A stretch of 50,440 nt of DNA from Acidobacteriota bacterium (GCA_003224055.1 QHYE01000119.1:1-50440); one strand, 5' to 3'; shown: positions 25,586 to 34,617, counted from the stretch's first letter. Notes: generated by a model from the sequence alone, not told the origin. Numbers and translations: made by a program.

Positions 25586-25635
25586 GCAGGCCGACCCTTT
25601 CGCGGGAGCGAAAGGCGAAGAAAAAATCGGCCTGC
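25586..25635. repeat. nested inverted repeat (REP-like) between the AAA and VWA genes
   Basis: An outer nine-pair arm (GCAGGCCGA 25586-25594 / TCGGCCTGC 25627-25635) encloses an inner arm (CCTTTCGC 25596-25603 / GCGAAAGG 25608-25615). The flanks read ATTCCTC...CGTTCGGAATGACGG, which looks like a dispersed palindromic element. In an mRNA it would form a stable structure in the gap between the two genes and could affect relative expression. Confidence 0.6.
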
Positions 25636-25673
25636 TCCGTTCGGAATGACGGTGTGTTGGTTGTGGAGGCATG

Positions 25674-27191
25674 TTAGTTGAATTGGCGGCGGGGGCCGCG
25701 GTTGGGGGATTCGCGCGGGTCGCGCGGTTCGGGCTGCTTGGGTTTATCGGCGTAGAAGCCGCGCTCTTCGCTGCGGCCGATGCGGCGATGGGCCCACAGG
25801 CCTTCGAGAATCAATTCGGCGGCGGCAGCGGCGGCGCCGGCATCTTTGCGATCCTGAACGCCGAGCTTGCCGATGTGATCCATGACGCCCTGGATTTTCG
25901 AAAGCTGTTGATAGCGGTCGCTGGTGTTAGCGAGTTCGGGCAACTTGAGTTCGCCGCCCAATTCGAACCATTGAATGACGGGCTGGAAATTGACGTCGGT
26001 GAAATGCTTGCTGAAGACGCGGCCGACGGCGGTGCGAATGAGCTCGCGGGCGATGGTGTCTGCGCCTTTGAGCTCGCCTTCGTATTCGAGCTCCATTTTT
26101 CCGGTGATGGCGGGGAGCGCGGCATAGACATCGGCGACGCGGGCGACGACGGATTTTTCGCCGGTGCGGGCGGCGCGATGCTCGGCGCTGCTGACGAGGC
26201 CTTCCATCGTGGTGATGGGGAGACGCTGGCTGACGCCGGAGCGGCGGTCCACGCGCTTGTCCTCGCGCGCCTGGAAGGCGATCTCTTCGACGACCTGGCG
26301 CAAGTAATGAGGGACTTCGATTTTTTTGCCGGAGTCGCGGGCGACCCAGGCTTCCTGCGCGGTGATGGTCATGCCTTCCTCGATGGTGGAAGGGTAATGC
26401 GTACGAATTTCGGAGCCGATGCGGTCTTTGAGCGGCGTGATGATTTTGCCGCGGGCGGTATAGTCCTCTGGATTGGCGGTGAAGACGAGGAGGATGTCGA
26501 GCGGAAGGCGGAGGGGATAGCCCTTAATCTGGATGTCACCCTCCTGCATGATGTTGAAGAGGCCGACCTGAATTTTTCCGGCGAGGTCGGGTAGCTCGTT
26601 GATGGCGAAGATGCCGCGGTTGGCGCGGGGCAGAAGGCCGTAGTGGATGGTGAGTTCGTCGGAGAGATCGCGGCCGCCGCGCGCGGCGCGGATAGGATCG
26701 ACGTCGCCGATGATGTCGGCCATGGTGACATCGGGCGTGGCGAGTTTTTCGACGAAACGATTTTCGCGGGGCATCCAGGCGATGGGCGTATTATCGCCTT
26801 CGGCGGAAATTCTTTCGCGGCAGGCGCGGCAGATGGGCTTGAAGGGATCATCATTGATTTCGCAGCCGGCGATGACGGGCATTTCGGCATCGAGGAGATT
26901 GATGAGTCCACGCAGGATACGGCTTTTGGCCTGGCCGCGGAGGCCGAGAAGAATGAAATTGTGGCGGGAGAGCAAAGCGTTAATGATTTGCGGGATGACG
27001 GTGTCTTCGTAGCCGTGGACGCCGGGAAACAACGTTTCGCCCTTTTCGATGGCGCGAAGGAGATTGCGGCGGATTTCGTTTTTCACGGAGATGGAGGCGC
27101 TGCGCGGGTCGAAGTCAGGGATGCGCTTGAGCTCGCCGAGCGTGCGCGGTTTCGATTGTCCGGAAGATTGCATAAAAGTGCTGGCCGTCAT
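25674..27191 (-). CDS. MoxR/magnesium-chelatase-like AAA+ ATPase
   Basis: The 505-residue protein is a hexameric AAA+ ATPase of the BchI/MoxR clade. The P-loop reads LLGLRGQAKSR (about 81-91): Lys-Ser is present but the usual GKT/GKS is AKS. The Walker B region reads GIFAINELPDLAG, with Asn in place of the usual first Asp. The family landmarks TANPEDYT, GKIITPLKDRIGS and RTHYP follow. A three-Cys cluster (GCEINDDPFKPICRACRERI, about 124-143) could bind a metal. ATG 27191 is chosen; a GTG start at 27233 is possible. It is followed by the VWA partner, 135 nt away. Substrate unknown. Confidence 0.85.
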   Translation of the reverse strand: MTASTFMQSSGQSKPRTLGELKRIPDFDPRSASISVKNEIRRNLLRAIEKGETLFPGVHGYEDTVIPQIINALLSRHNFILLGLRGQAKSRILRGLINLLDAEMPVIAGCEINDDPFKPICRACRERISAEGDNTPIAWMPRENRFVEKLATPDVTMADIIGDVDPIRAARGGRDLSDELTIHYGLLPRANRGIFAINELPDLAGKIQVGLFNIMQEGDIQIKGYPLRLPLDILLVFTANPEDYTARGKIITPLKDRIGSEIRTHYPSTIEEGMTITAQEAWVARDSGKKIEVPHYLRQVVEEIAFQAREDKRVDRRSGVSQRLPITTMEGLVSSAEHRAARTGEKSVVARVADVYAALPAITGKMELEYEGELKGADTIARELIRTAVGRVFSKHFTDVNFQPVIQWFELGGELKLPELANTSDRYQQLSKIQGVMDHIGKLGVQDRKDAGAAAAAAELILEGLWAHRRIGRSEERGFYADKPKQPEPRDPRESPNRGPRRQFN

Positions 27192-27236
27192 GGGGTCCCG
27201 TTCCGCGAGCCCCGGAGCGGCCGGGGCCCGCACAAA

Positions 27237-27857
27237 CTAGTTCAGTCCGTGTCCATTGCCACCGGCGCGCTGGCGCACGGCTTCCCGTTTCTGTAGATGC
27301 GGCGCCCATTCGCGAAGGTACGTTACCAGGCGCTCCTGGCGGTCGGCTTCGCAGCGCAGCTCGAGAATCTGCTGCTTCCACAATAGTTCCATGGGCAAGG
27401 TAGCGGCAACGAGATAGGAAAGTTCTTCGGGCGGGGCACCCTTTAGATTTCTTGGATAGTCGTCGAAGATGAGCGTGTGACAAGCCTCGAAGAGTTCGAT
27501 GAGTTCGCGCTGGACGCGGGGATTAGCGGCGGTTTCGCGATCCTCGAGGTAATCCACCTGGCCTTCTAGAAGCGGGTGGTCCTGGAAAAGATCGAGGACG
27601 CGGAATGGGGCGCGGCCGACGGCGAGGATGTCCATGCGGCCGTCGCCGTAGCGCTTGACGACGTTGAGGATTTCCGCGGTGCAGCCGACGCGCGCCAAAC
27701 CTTTGGGCATGGAAAGCAGCATGCCGAATTCGGATTTCTCCGCGAGGCAATCTTTGATCATGGTGCGGTAACGCGGCTCAAAAATGTGCAGGGGAAGCTC
27801 CGCGCCGGGAAGAAGGACGACGTTCAACGGAAAAAGCGGAATGCGTTCTGGCCGCAT
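27237..27857 (-). CDS. LON substrate-binding (N-terminal) domain protein
   Basis: The 206-residue protein consists of the LON N-domain alone: IPLFPLNVVLLPGAELPLHI, FEPRYRTMIKDCL, and a helical C-terminal part. No AAA or protease module is present. In other proteases this domain recognises substrates. Standalone versions are common and of unclear role; here it heads the AAA/VWA set (45 nt before the AAA start), which suggests an adaptor. ATG 27857 is preferred to an upstream TTG at 27872. It is divergent from the STAS gene with a 137-nt gap. Confidence 0.88.
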   Translation of the reverse strand: MRPERIPLFPLNVVLLPGAELPLHIFEPRYRTMIKDCLAEKSEFGMLLSMPKGLARVGCTAEILNVVKRYGDGRMDILAVGRAPFRVLDLFQDHPLLEGQVDYLEDRETAANPRVQRELIELFEACHTLIFDDYPRNLKGAPPEELSYLVAATLPMELLWKQQILELRCEADRQERLVTYLREWAPHLQKREAVRQRAGGNGHGLN

Positions 27858-27994
27858 GGGGTCCCAGACCAAATGATACCAGAGGAGCCGGGAGATGTAT
27901 GGCAGGGCCTGGCAGATATTCCGGCGGGATTCCAGGGCCTGTCACAAACACACCTGTTGCGTCTTTGTTGAAATGTGATAGGTTCTACCGGCAA

Positions 27995-28690
27995 ATGCAG
28001 TTCGTCGTGCAATCGCATAGAGTGGGTGGCGTCGCGGTGATCCACTGCGAGGGGCGCCTCGTGGTCAGCGACGCTGTTCGCGCACTGCAGGAAGAAGTCG
28101 AAAAACACAGCCTCGAAACGAAAAACTACGTCCTGGATCTAGGCGCAGTGAGCTACCTGGACAGCGGAGCGTTGGGCGCACTGGTTCGACTCGTGGGCAC
28201 GCTCCGCGCATACCGTGGCGATCTCAAGCTCTGCCAGGTTTCGCCCTTCGTGCAAAACATCTTGCGCGCCACGAACCTCCACGGCGTGTTCTGCATCCAT
28301 GACACGGAAAAAGACGCTCTCGCAGACTTCGCGCGGCGGCCGGTACCCGTCGAACCGCAGGCGTGGTCCTCGAACACCAGGGTCTTGTGCATAGACCCGT
28401 CCAGCGATCTTCTCGCTTACATGGCGGTCGTGCTCAACCGCGCCGGCTTCGAAGTAAAAACCACGCGCTATCTGGCCGATGCTTCCACGCTTCTCTGTGC
28501 CATGAAACCGCGCGTGATCGTGTGCGGCCCTGGAGTAGAGTCGAGTAGTCCTGCCTTCGAGAAGTTTCACCATCTCGATCCCCACGTGCAATTCCTGCTT
28601 CTTCCTGCCGATTTTTATACCCTCGATGCGAGCGATGCCGGCCTCGACCTCGTCTCTCGCGTTAATGAACTGCTGCAGGCGCAAGCCTGA
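27995..28690 (+). CDS. STAS-domain (anti-anti-sigma type) protein with pseudo-receiver domain
   Basis: The 231-residue protein has an N-terminal STAS domain (about 1-105) with the phospho-acceptor Ser57 in SYLDSGALGALV. STAS proteins bind anti-sigma kinases when dephosphorylated. The C-terminal part (about 118-230) begins NTRVLCIDPSSDLLAYMAVV and has receiver-like strand order but no obvious phosphorylatable Asp pocket (CGPG where DxxMP is expected), so it is probably a pseudo-receiver. ATG 27995 starts the STAS domain. A PP2C phosphatase that could act on such proteins lies at 3090-5762. Confidence 0.8.
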   Translation: MQFVVQSHRVGGVAVIHCEGRLVVSDAVRALQEEVEKHSLETKNYVLDLGAVSYLDSGALGALVRLVGTLRAYRGDLKLCQVSPFVQNILRATNLHGVFCIHDTEKDALADFARRPVPVEPQAWSSNTRVLCIDPSSDLLAYMAVVLNRAGFEVKTTRYLADASTLLCAMKPRVIVCGPGVESSSPAFEKFHHLDPHVQFLLLPADFYTLDASDAGLDLVSRVNELLQAQA

Positions 28691-28800
28691 CCTTCTGCCC
28701 ATCCCACGGCCACTTTGATTCGTCGAGAATGAATCAAGCCCTAAGCCCCGATAAATCGCGTTGCTGGACAGGTGCCGGTCGATGCCGCCAGGCCAGGAGA

Positions 28801-29124
28801 TCAGCCGAGCTCGGTGAGAAGGGCTTCGAGTTCGGAACGGGCGTGCTGGTCGCCTTTTTTTGCGGCGGCGGCGATGCCATTGGAAAGAATTTGCCTGGCT
28901 TCGGCGGTACGGGATTCGCGGGTGAGCAGCTGGGCGTACATCAGATAAGCGGGGACGTAGTCTGCATTACGTTCGAGGAGAGCGCGAAAATGCGTGTCGG
29001 CGGCCGCGGGGTCGCCGCTGTTCATGCATTCCATGGCGAGTCCGTAGCGGGAGAAGGCGTCTTCGGGTTTCGTGGCCACGGACTCTTCAAGCATCTGGCG
29101 GCGGGTTTTCTTTTGTTCGGTCAT
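28801..29124 (-). CDS. small tetratricopeptide (TPR) protein
   Basis: The 107-residue protein is composed of about two to three TPR-like helix pairs (AFSRYGLAMECMNSGDPAAA, then YVPAYLMYAQLLTRESRTAE) and a C-terminal helix. TPRs bind proteins; there is no enzymatic motif and no signal peptide. The ATG at 29124 starts it; longer upstream reading frames are not protein-like and would run into the divergent thioesterase gene 60 nt away. Confidence 0.75.
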   Translation of the reverse strand: MTEQKKTRRQMLEESVATKPEDAFSRYGLAMECMNSGDPAAADTHFRALLERNADYVPAYLMYAQLLTRESRTAEARQILSNGIAAAAKKGDQHARSELEALLTELG

Positions 29125-29184
29125 TGGGTCGTCCCGTATTATACGGATGCGAGAGTGAGCCTCCAAACTCAGGCTGAAGCGGGG

Positions 29185-29733
29185 ATGCGAATGAAGCGAA
29201 ACAAGAAAAATGGCGAGCAGCAGGAAAGTAATTTGGCGGGGAAGCCGGTGAGCGCGTCGCGTTCGGAGATGACGGAAATCGTACTGCCGGCGCAGACCAA
29301 TCCGCTGGGGAAGCTTCTTGGCGGACAGGTGATGCATCTCGTTGACATGGCGGCGGCGTTGGCGGCGCACCGGCATTCGAACTGTTACGTGGTCACCGCG
29401 TCGGTGGACTACATCGATTTCAGGAATCCGGTGAGTCTCGGAGAGATCGTCACGCTAAGCTCTCAGGTCAATCGTGTGTTTCATACTTCGATGGAAGTGG
29501 GCGTGGAGGTCCACTCGGAGAACGTGCTTACGGGAGAGCGGAAGCATACGACGACAGCGTACGTGACGTTTGTGGCGATTGACGAGCACACGCGCAAGCC
29601 GAAGACGGTGGCGCCGCTGATCGTAAAGACTGCGGAGGAAAAGCGGCGATTTGAGGAAGCGGCGGAGCGGCGCAGGACGAGGTTAGAGCTTCGGTACGGC
29701 ACAGATTCGACCAAATCGAAATCCAGCGGATGA
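29185..29733 (+). CDS. acyl-CoA thioesterase (hotdog fold)
   Basis: The 182-residue enzyme should hydrolyse acyl-CoA to free acid and CoA. It has the hotdog pattern of the BACH/YciA group: QTNPLGKLLGGQVMHLVDMA with the catalytic Asp in the LVDMA helix, then the strands SVDYIDFRNPVSLGEIVTLS and MEVGVEVHSENVLTGER. The C-terminus is a charged helix. ATG 29185 and 29191 are both possible; GGGG at 29181-29184 suits the second. It is convergent with hemY (11 nt apart). Confidence 0.86.
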   Translation: MRMKRNKKNGEQQESNLAGKPVSASRSEMTEIVLPAQTNPLGKLLGGQVMHLVDMAAALAAHRHSNCYVVTASVDYIDFRNPVSLGEIVTLSSQVNRVFHTSMEVGVEVHSENVLTGERKHTTTAYVTFVAIDEHTRKPKTVAPLIVKTAEEKRRFEEAAERRRTRLELRYGTDSTKSKSSG

Positions 29734-29744
29734 GATTGCCCGCT

Positions 29745-31112
29745 TCACTTTTCGAGCGCCTCTCGCACTTCATCCGCGACTGCCAAGGCTTGTTCGACGC
29801 AAGAGCCGATGGCGGGCCCACGCAAGTAATTGCCCGCGAGCCAAATTCCAGGGTGCTTCCGCAGAAGTTTGGCGACGGCGGCCAGACGGTCGCTGTGGCC
29901 GAGGTTGTACTGCGGGAGGGCGCGAGGCCAAACGGTGACGTTGGAAAAGACGGGCTCGGCGGAAATGGAAAGGATGAGTGAGACTTCACCGTGGACGAGA
30001 CTTGTGAGCGCTTCGGCGGGGAGACTTGCGACGGAGGGATCGGTGGCGCCGCCAACAAAACTTGTTAGAAGGGCGTGGCCCTGGGAAGCGCGGCCAGGGA
30101 AGAGAGAAGAATTCCAGACCGCGCCGAGAACGCGGAGGCCGGAAGAGCGAGGCACGAGAAAACCGAATCCTTCGAGAGAATGACCGATGGCGCTGATGCG
30201 ATATCCGAGAGAGACGACGGCGACGGGAGCGTAGTCCATGAGAGCGAGGAGCGATTCGAATGACGGGTCGAGAGGAGAGAGTAACTTTGCCGAGACGCTT
30301 GTGGGCGCGGCAAGAATCAAAGACTTCGTGGAAATAGACTCCGAGGCACCATGGGCTTCGAATTGCACGCTAAACGAACCGTCATTCTGCGCGGAGATTC
30401 TTGTGATGCTTGCCCCCGTGTGCAGAGAGGGGCCGAGGATGTTCGAAAGTGCGCGTATGAGAATTTCATTGCCATTGCGGAAAGCCAGGAGTGTAGGGCG
30501 CTCGCGGGGATTTGTTTTTGTTTTTGGGGCACGCAACGTGCCCCGGATGATGCTGCCCGCAGATTTTTCGGCTTCGTGGAGGGACGGGAAAGCACTGCGC
30601 AGACTGAGACGCTCCGGATCGCCCGCGTACACGCCGGAAACGAAGGGACCCACCAGGTGATCGAGAAGCTGCGGAGAAAATTTTCTGCGGACAAAGGCGG
30701 CGACCGATTCGTCAGCATCAGGAGGAACACTTTTTCCGACGAGATCGCGAAGCAAAGCCCACTTGGTGGAAGCATCGATCAGCGAGCTAGTGAAAAAAGC
30801 AGGCGGACTCAGAGGAACGGGCCGAAGCACGCCGTCCACGAGGACGTAGCGAGGCGCGCGGGCGGGAGCCAGGACGACTTGATCGGAAATACCGAGATCC
30901 TGGAAGAGCGCCCGGAGCGGGGCGGTGCCGTTAAAGCTCTGCGGACCGAGTTCGAGGAGGAAGCCGTCGCGCGTGATGGATTGAATGACTCCGCCGGGAC
31001 GGGGCGAGGCTTCGAAGAGATGCGCATCCAGGCCGGCTTTGCGGAGTGCGTAGGCGCAGACGAGGCCGGAAATTCCTCCGCCGACCACCAGTGCTTGGAC
31101 GCGGGGCGTCAC
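29745..31112 (-). CDS. hemY: protoporphyrinogen/coproporphyrinogen oxidase, HemY type
   Basis: The 455-residue flavoenzyme removes six electrons from protoporphyrinogen IX (or coproporphyrinogen III in the other route) using O2. The N-terminal FAD motif is ALVVGGGISGLVCAYALRKA (7-26), followed by FEASPRPGGVIQS, and a long substrate domain with GPFVSGVYAGDPERLSL (about 158-174). The C-terminal FAD loop (LAGNYLRGPAIGSCVEQALA) is intact. It is the last gene of the operon hemE-hemN-hemY, 24 nt after hemN. Its O2 need contrasts with the O2-independent HemN beside it. Some databases name this family hemG. Confidence 0.9.
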   Translation of the reverse strand: MTPRVQALVVGGGISGLVCAYALRKAGLDAHLFEASPRPGGVIQSITRDGFLLELGPQSFNGTAPLRALFQDLGISDQVVLAPARAPRYVLVDGVLRPVPLSPPAFFTSSLIDASTKWALLRDLVGKSVPPDADESVAAFVRRKFSPQLLDHLVGPFVSGVYAGDPERLSLRSAFPSLHEAEKSAGSIIRGTLRAPKTKTNPRERPTLLAFRNGNEILIRALSNILGPSLHTGASITRISAQNDGSFSVQFEAHGASESISTKSLILAAPTSVSAKLLSPLDPSFESLLALMDYAPVAVVSLGYRISAIGHSLEGFGFLVPRSSGLRVLGAVWNSSLFPGRASQGHALLTSFVGGATDPSVASLPAEALTSLVHGEVSLILSISAEPVFSNVTVWPRALPQYNLGHSDRLAAVAKLLRKHPGIWLAGNYLRGPAIGSCVEQALAVADEVREALEK

Positions 31113-31136
31113 GGCGTTCTTCCGGTCATCGATAGC

Positions 31137-32549
31137 TCAGAGAGTTTTTGAAAAAAGCGGTTTGGCAATGAGCTGCTGCTTTTCAAGATAGGGATCGAAA
31201 ATCATCGCCAGATTGCGGATGAAGATCCGGCCAAGCCAGGTGGCGCGAATCTGACCTTGATCCAGGAGGACGAGGCCATCCTGGCGGAAAGGTTCAAGAC
31301 GGCGCAGCTCTTCTTCAAAATATTTGTCGAAGTCGATGCCGAACTCGCGAGAAATCTCGTCCTTCACTACGACGGTATGGCAGAGGAGGCGGTTGATGAC
31401 GGCACGGCGTAGGCGGTCTTCGTTGGAAAGGTGATAGCCGCGCATGGTGGCGATGCCGCGGGCGTTGACGGCTTTTTCCCAGGAGGGGATGTCGCGATGG
31501 TTTTGCGCGTAAGCGTTTTGAAAGCCGCTGATGGCGGTGATGCCCATGCCATAGAGGTCCGCGCCGGCTTTGGTGGTGTAGCCCTGAAAATTGCGATGCA
31601 GCGTGCGGTTCTGCTGGGAGAGGGCGAGCTCGTCGCCGGGTTTGGCGAAATGATCCATGCCGATGTAAAGGTATCCCGCTTCCAGGAACTTGAGGAGTCC
31701 GATGCGGAAGATTGCGAATTTTTCCATGCCTTCGGGGAGATGCGCGGCGAAGGAGCCTTGCTGTTTTTTCAGCCAGGGAACGTGAGCATAGCTGAAGAGG
31801 GCGACACGATCGGGAGTGAGTTCGAGGATTTGATCCACGGTGTGCGCGAAGCGGTCTGGCGTTTGATAGGGCAGGCCATAGATGAGGTCGACGTTGATGC
31901 TATCAAAACCAAGATCGCGCGCGGCGAAGAGCAGGTCGCGCGTCATTTCGAACGGCTGAATACGGTGGATGGCTTTCTGCACGTCGGCGTGAAAATCCTG
32001 GATGCCCATGCTGAGGCGATTGAAGCCGAGTTTGCGGAGAGTTTCCAAGTGCTCGCGCGAGGTGACGCGAGGGTCAATCTCGATGCCGATTTCCGCGTCT
32101 GGTGCGAAATGGAAATGCTCGCGCGTGAAACCGAAGAGATCCTCGATTTGCGGGGGCGTCAGGTAGGTGGGCGTGCCGCCGCCCCAATGGAATTGCACGA
32201 CGGGACGGTCCTTCGAAACGCTGCGGCTGACGCGCTCCGCCTCGCGCTTTAAGATTCCGAGGTACGGCGGCGAGACTGCTTTGTTCTTCTCGATGACGAC
32301 GTTGCACGCGCAAAAAAGGCAGAGGCTTTCGCAGAACGGGATGTGCATGTAGAGAGAAACCGGCGTTTTCGCGCGTTCCGCTTCTTCATGCACTTTTACG
32401 AGATCATCAGGGCCGAAAGCGTCATTCCAAACGGGCGCGGTGGGGTAGCTGGTGTAGCGGGGGCCGGGGCGATTGTATTTGGCGAGGAATTCCTCTCCGA
32501 CGCGCAGCTCTTCGCGCATTTTCTGCAGGCTTGGATGAGCGGGAGTCAT
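31137..32549 (-). CDS. hemN: oxygen-independent coproporphyrinogen III oxidase (HemN)
   Basis: HemN is a radical-SAM enzyme that decarboxylates two propionates of coproporphyrinogen III to give protoporphyrinogen IX without O2. The 4Fe-4S motif is HIPFCESLCLFCACN (Cys73, Cys77, Cys80), and HWGGGTPTYL is the SAM-binding GGTP segment. Length (470) fits full HemN rather than the shorter HemW. It starts 12 nt after the hemE stop. Confidence 0.93.
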   Translation of the reverse strand: MTPAHPSLQKMREELRVGEEFLAKYNRPGPRYTSYPTAPVWNDAFGPDDLVKVHEEAERAKTPVSLYMHIPFCESLCLFCACNVVIEKNKAVSPPYLGILKREAERVSRSVSKDRPVVQFHWGGGTPTYLTPPQIEDLFGFTREHFHFAPDAEIGIEIDPRVTSREHLETLRKLGFNRLSMGIQDFHADVQKAIHRIQPFEMTRDLLFAARDLGFDSINVDLIYGLPYQTPDRFAHTVDQILELTPDRVALFSYAHVPWLKKQQGSFAAHLPEGMEKFAIFRIGLLKFLEAGYLYIGMDHFAKPGDELALSQQNRTLHRNFQGYTTKAGADLYGMGITAISGFQNAYAQNHRDIPSWEKAVNARGIATMRGYHLSNEDRLRRAVINRLLCHTVVVKDEISREFGIDFDKYFEEELRRLEPFRQDGLVLLDQGQIRATWLGRIFIRNLAMIFDPYLEKQQLIAKPLFSKTL

Positions 32550-32561
32550 CGGGGAGATTCC

Positions 32562-33635
32562 TTAGCGTGCCTGCGCGGCGGGCCGCGCATCTTGAAAGAG
32601 CATCTGCTGGCCGGTTTCAATGAAGAGCTTGGCATTCTCAACGGGTGTGTTCTGTAAAATGCCGTGGCCGAGATTGAGAATGTGGCCTTGCCCTCCAAGA
32701 GAACTGATGGTGTCCTGCGCGACGGCGCGAATTTTTTCCGCCGGGCCAAGCAATACCGCCGGGTCCACGTTGCCTTGCAAAGCGATTTTCGAGCCTAAAG
32801 ACTTGCGAATCTCCGACAGATCCACGCGCCAATCCACGCTCAAAACGCTTGCGCCGGATTGAGCGACCGCAGGGAGCAAATGGTGGGATGCCTTCGTGTA
32901 ATAAATGACAGGCACGGAGTTGCCAAGGCCGGAAATGAGTTCCTGGACGGCCGGAAGCGCGAAGCGGTTGTAGTCGTCAAGATCAAGCTCGCCGCACCAG
33001 GTATCGAACAATTGAACGGCGGCGGCGCCGGCAGAGATCTGGGCTTTGAGATAGGGAATCGTTGCTTGTCCAATGCGATGAAGCAAATCGCGGAAGGTCT
33101 TCGGCTCGTGGTAGAAGAAGCTTTTCGCCGTCGCGAAGCCTTCTTTAGATTTGCCTTCCACCATGTAACAGGCGAGAGTCCACGGTGCGGCTGCGAAACC
33201 TAGGACCGGGACTTCCGGCCCCACCGTTTTGACAATGCGGCGAATAGCCTCAGGAAGGAAGCCGGTTTCGGCCTCGGGATCGAAGTGCCTGAGCTTCTCG
33301 ACATCGGCGCGGGAACGCACGGGATTTGGCAAGTTTGGACCGGCGTCGCCGAGTTCGAGGGTCAAGCCCATGGCCTCGGCGGGAATGAGAATGTCTGAAA
33401 ACACGATCACGGCATCGACGCCCAGCCTGCGAAAAGGCTGAAGGGAGACTTCCACGGCGAGATCCGGTGTCTTGCAAACTTCCAGAAATGTGTGCTTTGC
33501 ACGGATTTCGCGGTATTCGGGGAGATAGCGTCCAGCCTGGCGCATCATCCAGACGGGCAGGCGCGGAGTTGCCTGGCCGCCGCAAGCGCGAAGAAACAAG
33601 TCCTTCTGGTTGATAGATGCGGATGTTTCAGTCAT
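32562..33635 (-). CDS. hemE: uroporphyrinogen decarboxylase
   Basis: HemE decarboxylates the four acetate side chains of uroporphyrinogen III to give coproporphyrinogen III; it uses no cofactor. The 357-residue product has the family N-terminus RLPVWMMRQAGRYLPEYREI (about 25-44), and the later GQGHILNLGHGILQNTP. ATG 33635 is chosen; an in-frame extension to 33824 would overlap the divergent hemX-like gene. It heads the minus-strand hem operon, facing the plus-strand operon across 169 nt that should hold both promoters. Confidence 0.93.
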   Translation of the reverse strand: MTETSASINQKDLFLRACGGQATPRLPVWMMRQAGRYLPEYREIRAKHTFLEVCKTPDLAVEVSLQPFRRLGVDAVIVFSDILIPAEAMGLTLELGDAGPNLPNPVRSRADVEKLRHFDPEAETGFLPEAIRRIVKTVGPEVPVLGFAAAPWTLACYMVEGKSKEGFATAKSFFYHEPKTFRDLLHRIGQATIPYLKAQISAGAAAVQLFDTWCGELDLDDYNRFALPAVQELISGLGNSVPVIYYTKASHHLLPAVAQSGASVLSVDWRVDLSEIRKSLGSKIALQGNVDPAVLLGPAEKIRAVAQDTISSLGGQGHILNLGHGILQNTPVENAKLFIETGQQMLFQDARPAAQAR

Positions 33636-33804
33636 GTTCCGCCGGAGGGAGTAAGGATAACAAATCCCGGCTGTTCCTGCTGAAACGGGCTCGTCGGGGG
33701 CCCTCTGACGATGCTTGTACCTTCCCGTGTGGGCTATACTCGAAGAGGGATCATCACTATTTTTCGCGCTACGGAAAGGTTGAGACCCTTTCGCGGAAAC
33801 GAGC

Positions 33805-34617
33805 ATGAACCGAATCGCACTCATTTTGACGGCGGCCGCCTATTTGCTGAGTTTCGGCTGCTACATGCGTTTTTTGAACACGGGCCGCGAGCTCATTGGG
33901 CGGTTGGGAACTCTGTTCCTCGCGTTGGGGTTGGTGGCGCACTATTTCGCGCTTCTAGAGAGGTCGCGTGGACTGCATACTGTGCCGTATCACGATTTGT
34001 ATGGATCGATGTCGCTGTTCGGATGGTTGCTGGCGCTGACGTACCTGGGACTGGAGCTGTATCACAGACAGCGCTCCGTGGGAGCTTTCGTCCTGCCGTT
34101 CATCTTGGTGTTCTTTCTCGCGGCGCACCTTGCGCCGGCGGACCGGCTGCCGCAACCGGATTTGCGGGGAGCCGTTTTCGCGTTTCATGTGACCTTGAGC
34201 ATTCTGGCGTACGCGGCGTTCGCTCTCTCGTTTGTACTCAGCCTGATTTTCCTGGGAGAGGAGAGGCTCCTGCGCAAGCACGAACTCGGGAACATGGTCT
34301 GGCGACTGCCGCCGCTGGAGCTACTGGAGCGCATGAGCCAGTCCAGCGTGCTGGTGGGACTTGTTTCGATCGCGATCGGGACGGCACTGGGATTCGTCTC
34401 GGTGGACCGGCTCATGGGCCAATATTGGTTTTACGATCCGAAGTATGTGGTCACGCTGTTCGTGCTCTTGCTGTACGCGCTCTATTTCCGGCTTGCGCGA
34501 ACCGCGACATGGCGGGGGGCGCGCGCTTCGAAGCTGTGCATTTTCAATTTCGTTGTGGTGGTGCTGAGTTTTACGGTGGTGAATTTGTATTTGTCGCACA
34601 GCCACCGTTATTTTTAG
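33805..34617 (+). CDS. HemX/CcsA-like integral membrane protein
   Basis: The 270-residue protein has about eight membrane helices and belongs to the CcsA/ResC/HemX group. In true cytochrome c assembly proteins the heme-binding WWD motif reads WSWDPKETWSL. Here the matching segment is GQYWFYDPKYVVTL (205-218), with key Trp residues replaced. It therefore fits HemX, the membrane protein linked to control of HemA level in Bacillus, better than a working CcsA. It precedes hemA by 18 nt; in Bacillus hemX follows hemA. Conserved His residues remain at about 46 and 128. Confidence 0.82.
   Translation: MNRIALILTAAAYLLSFGCYMRFLNTGRELIGRLGTLFLALGLVAHYFALLERSRGLHTVPYHDLYGSMSLFGWLLALTYLGLELYHRQRSVGAFVLPFILVFFLAAHLAPADRLPQPDLRGAVFAFHVTLSILAYAAFALSFVLSLIFLGEERLLRKHELGNMVWRLPPLELLERMSQSSVLVGLVSIAIGTALGFVSVDRLMGQYWFYDPKYVVTLFVLLLYALYFRLARTATWRGARASKLCIFNFVVVVLSFTVVNLYLSHSHRYF

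Noticed and set aside
25671-26594. Long plus-strand open frame (307 codons) opposite the AAA gene
   Set aside because: Composition is Ala/Gly/Asp/Phe-heavy, the mark of an antisense frame; the AAA gene on the minus strand has clear motifs.
28700-28760. Hairpin TTGATTC...GAATCAA after the STAS gene as a terminator
   Set aside because: The loop is 9 nt and no T-run follows on either strand; too weak to list.
31431-32252. Plus-strand open frame opposite hemN
   Set aside because: The minus strand encodes HemN with an intact Fe-S motif; the plus frame has no signature.
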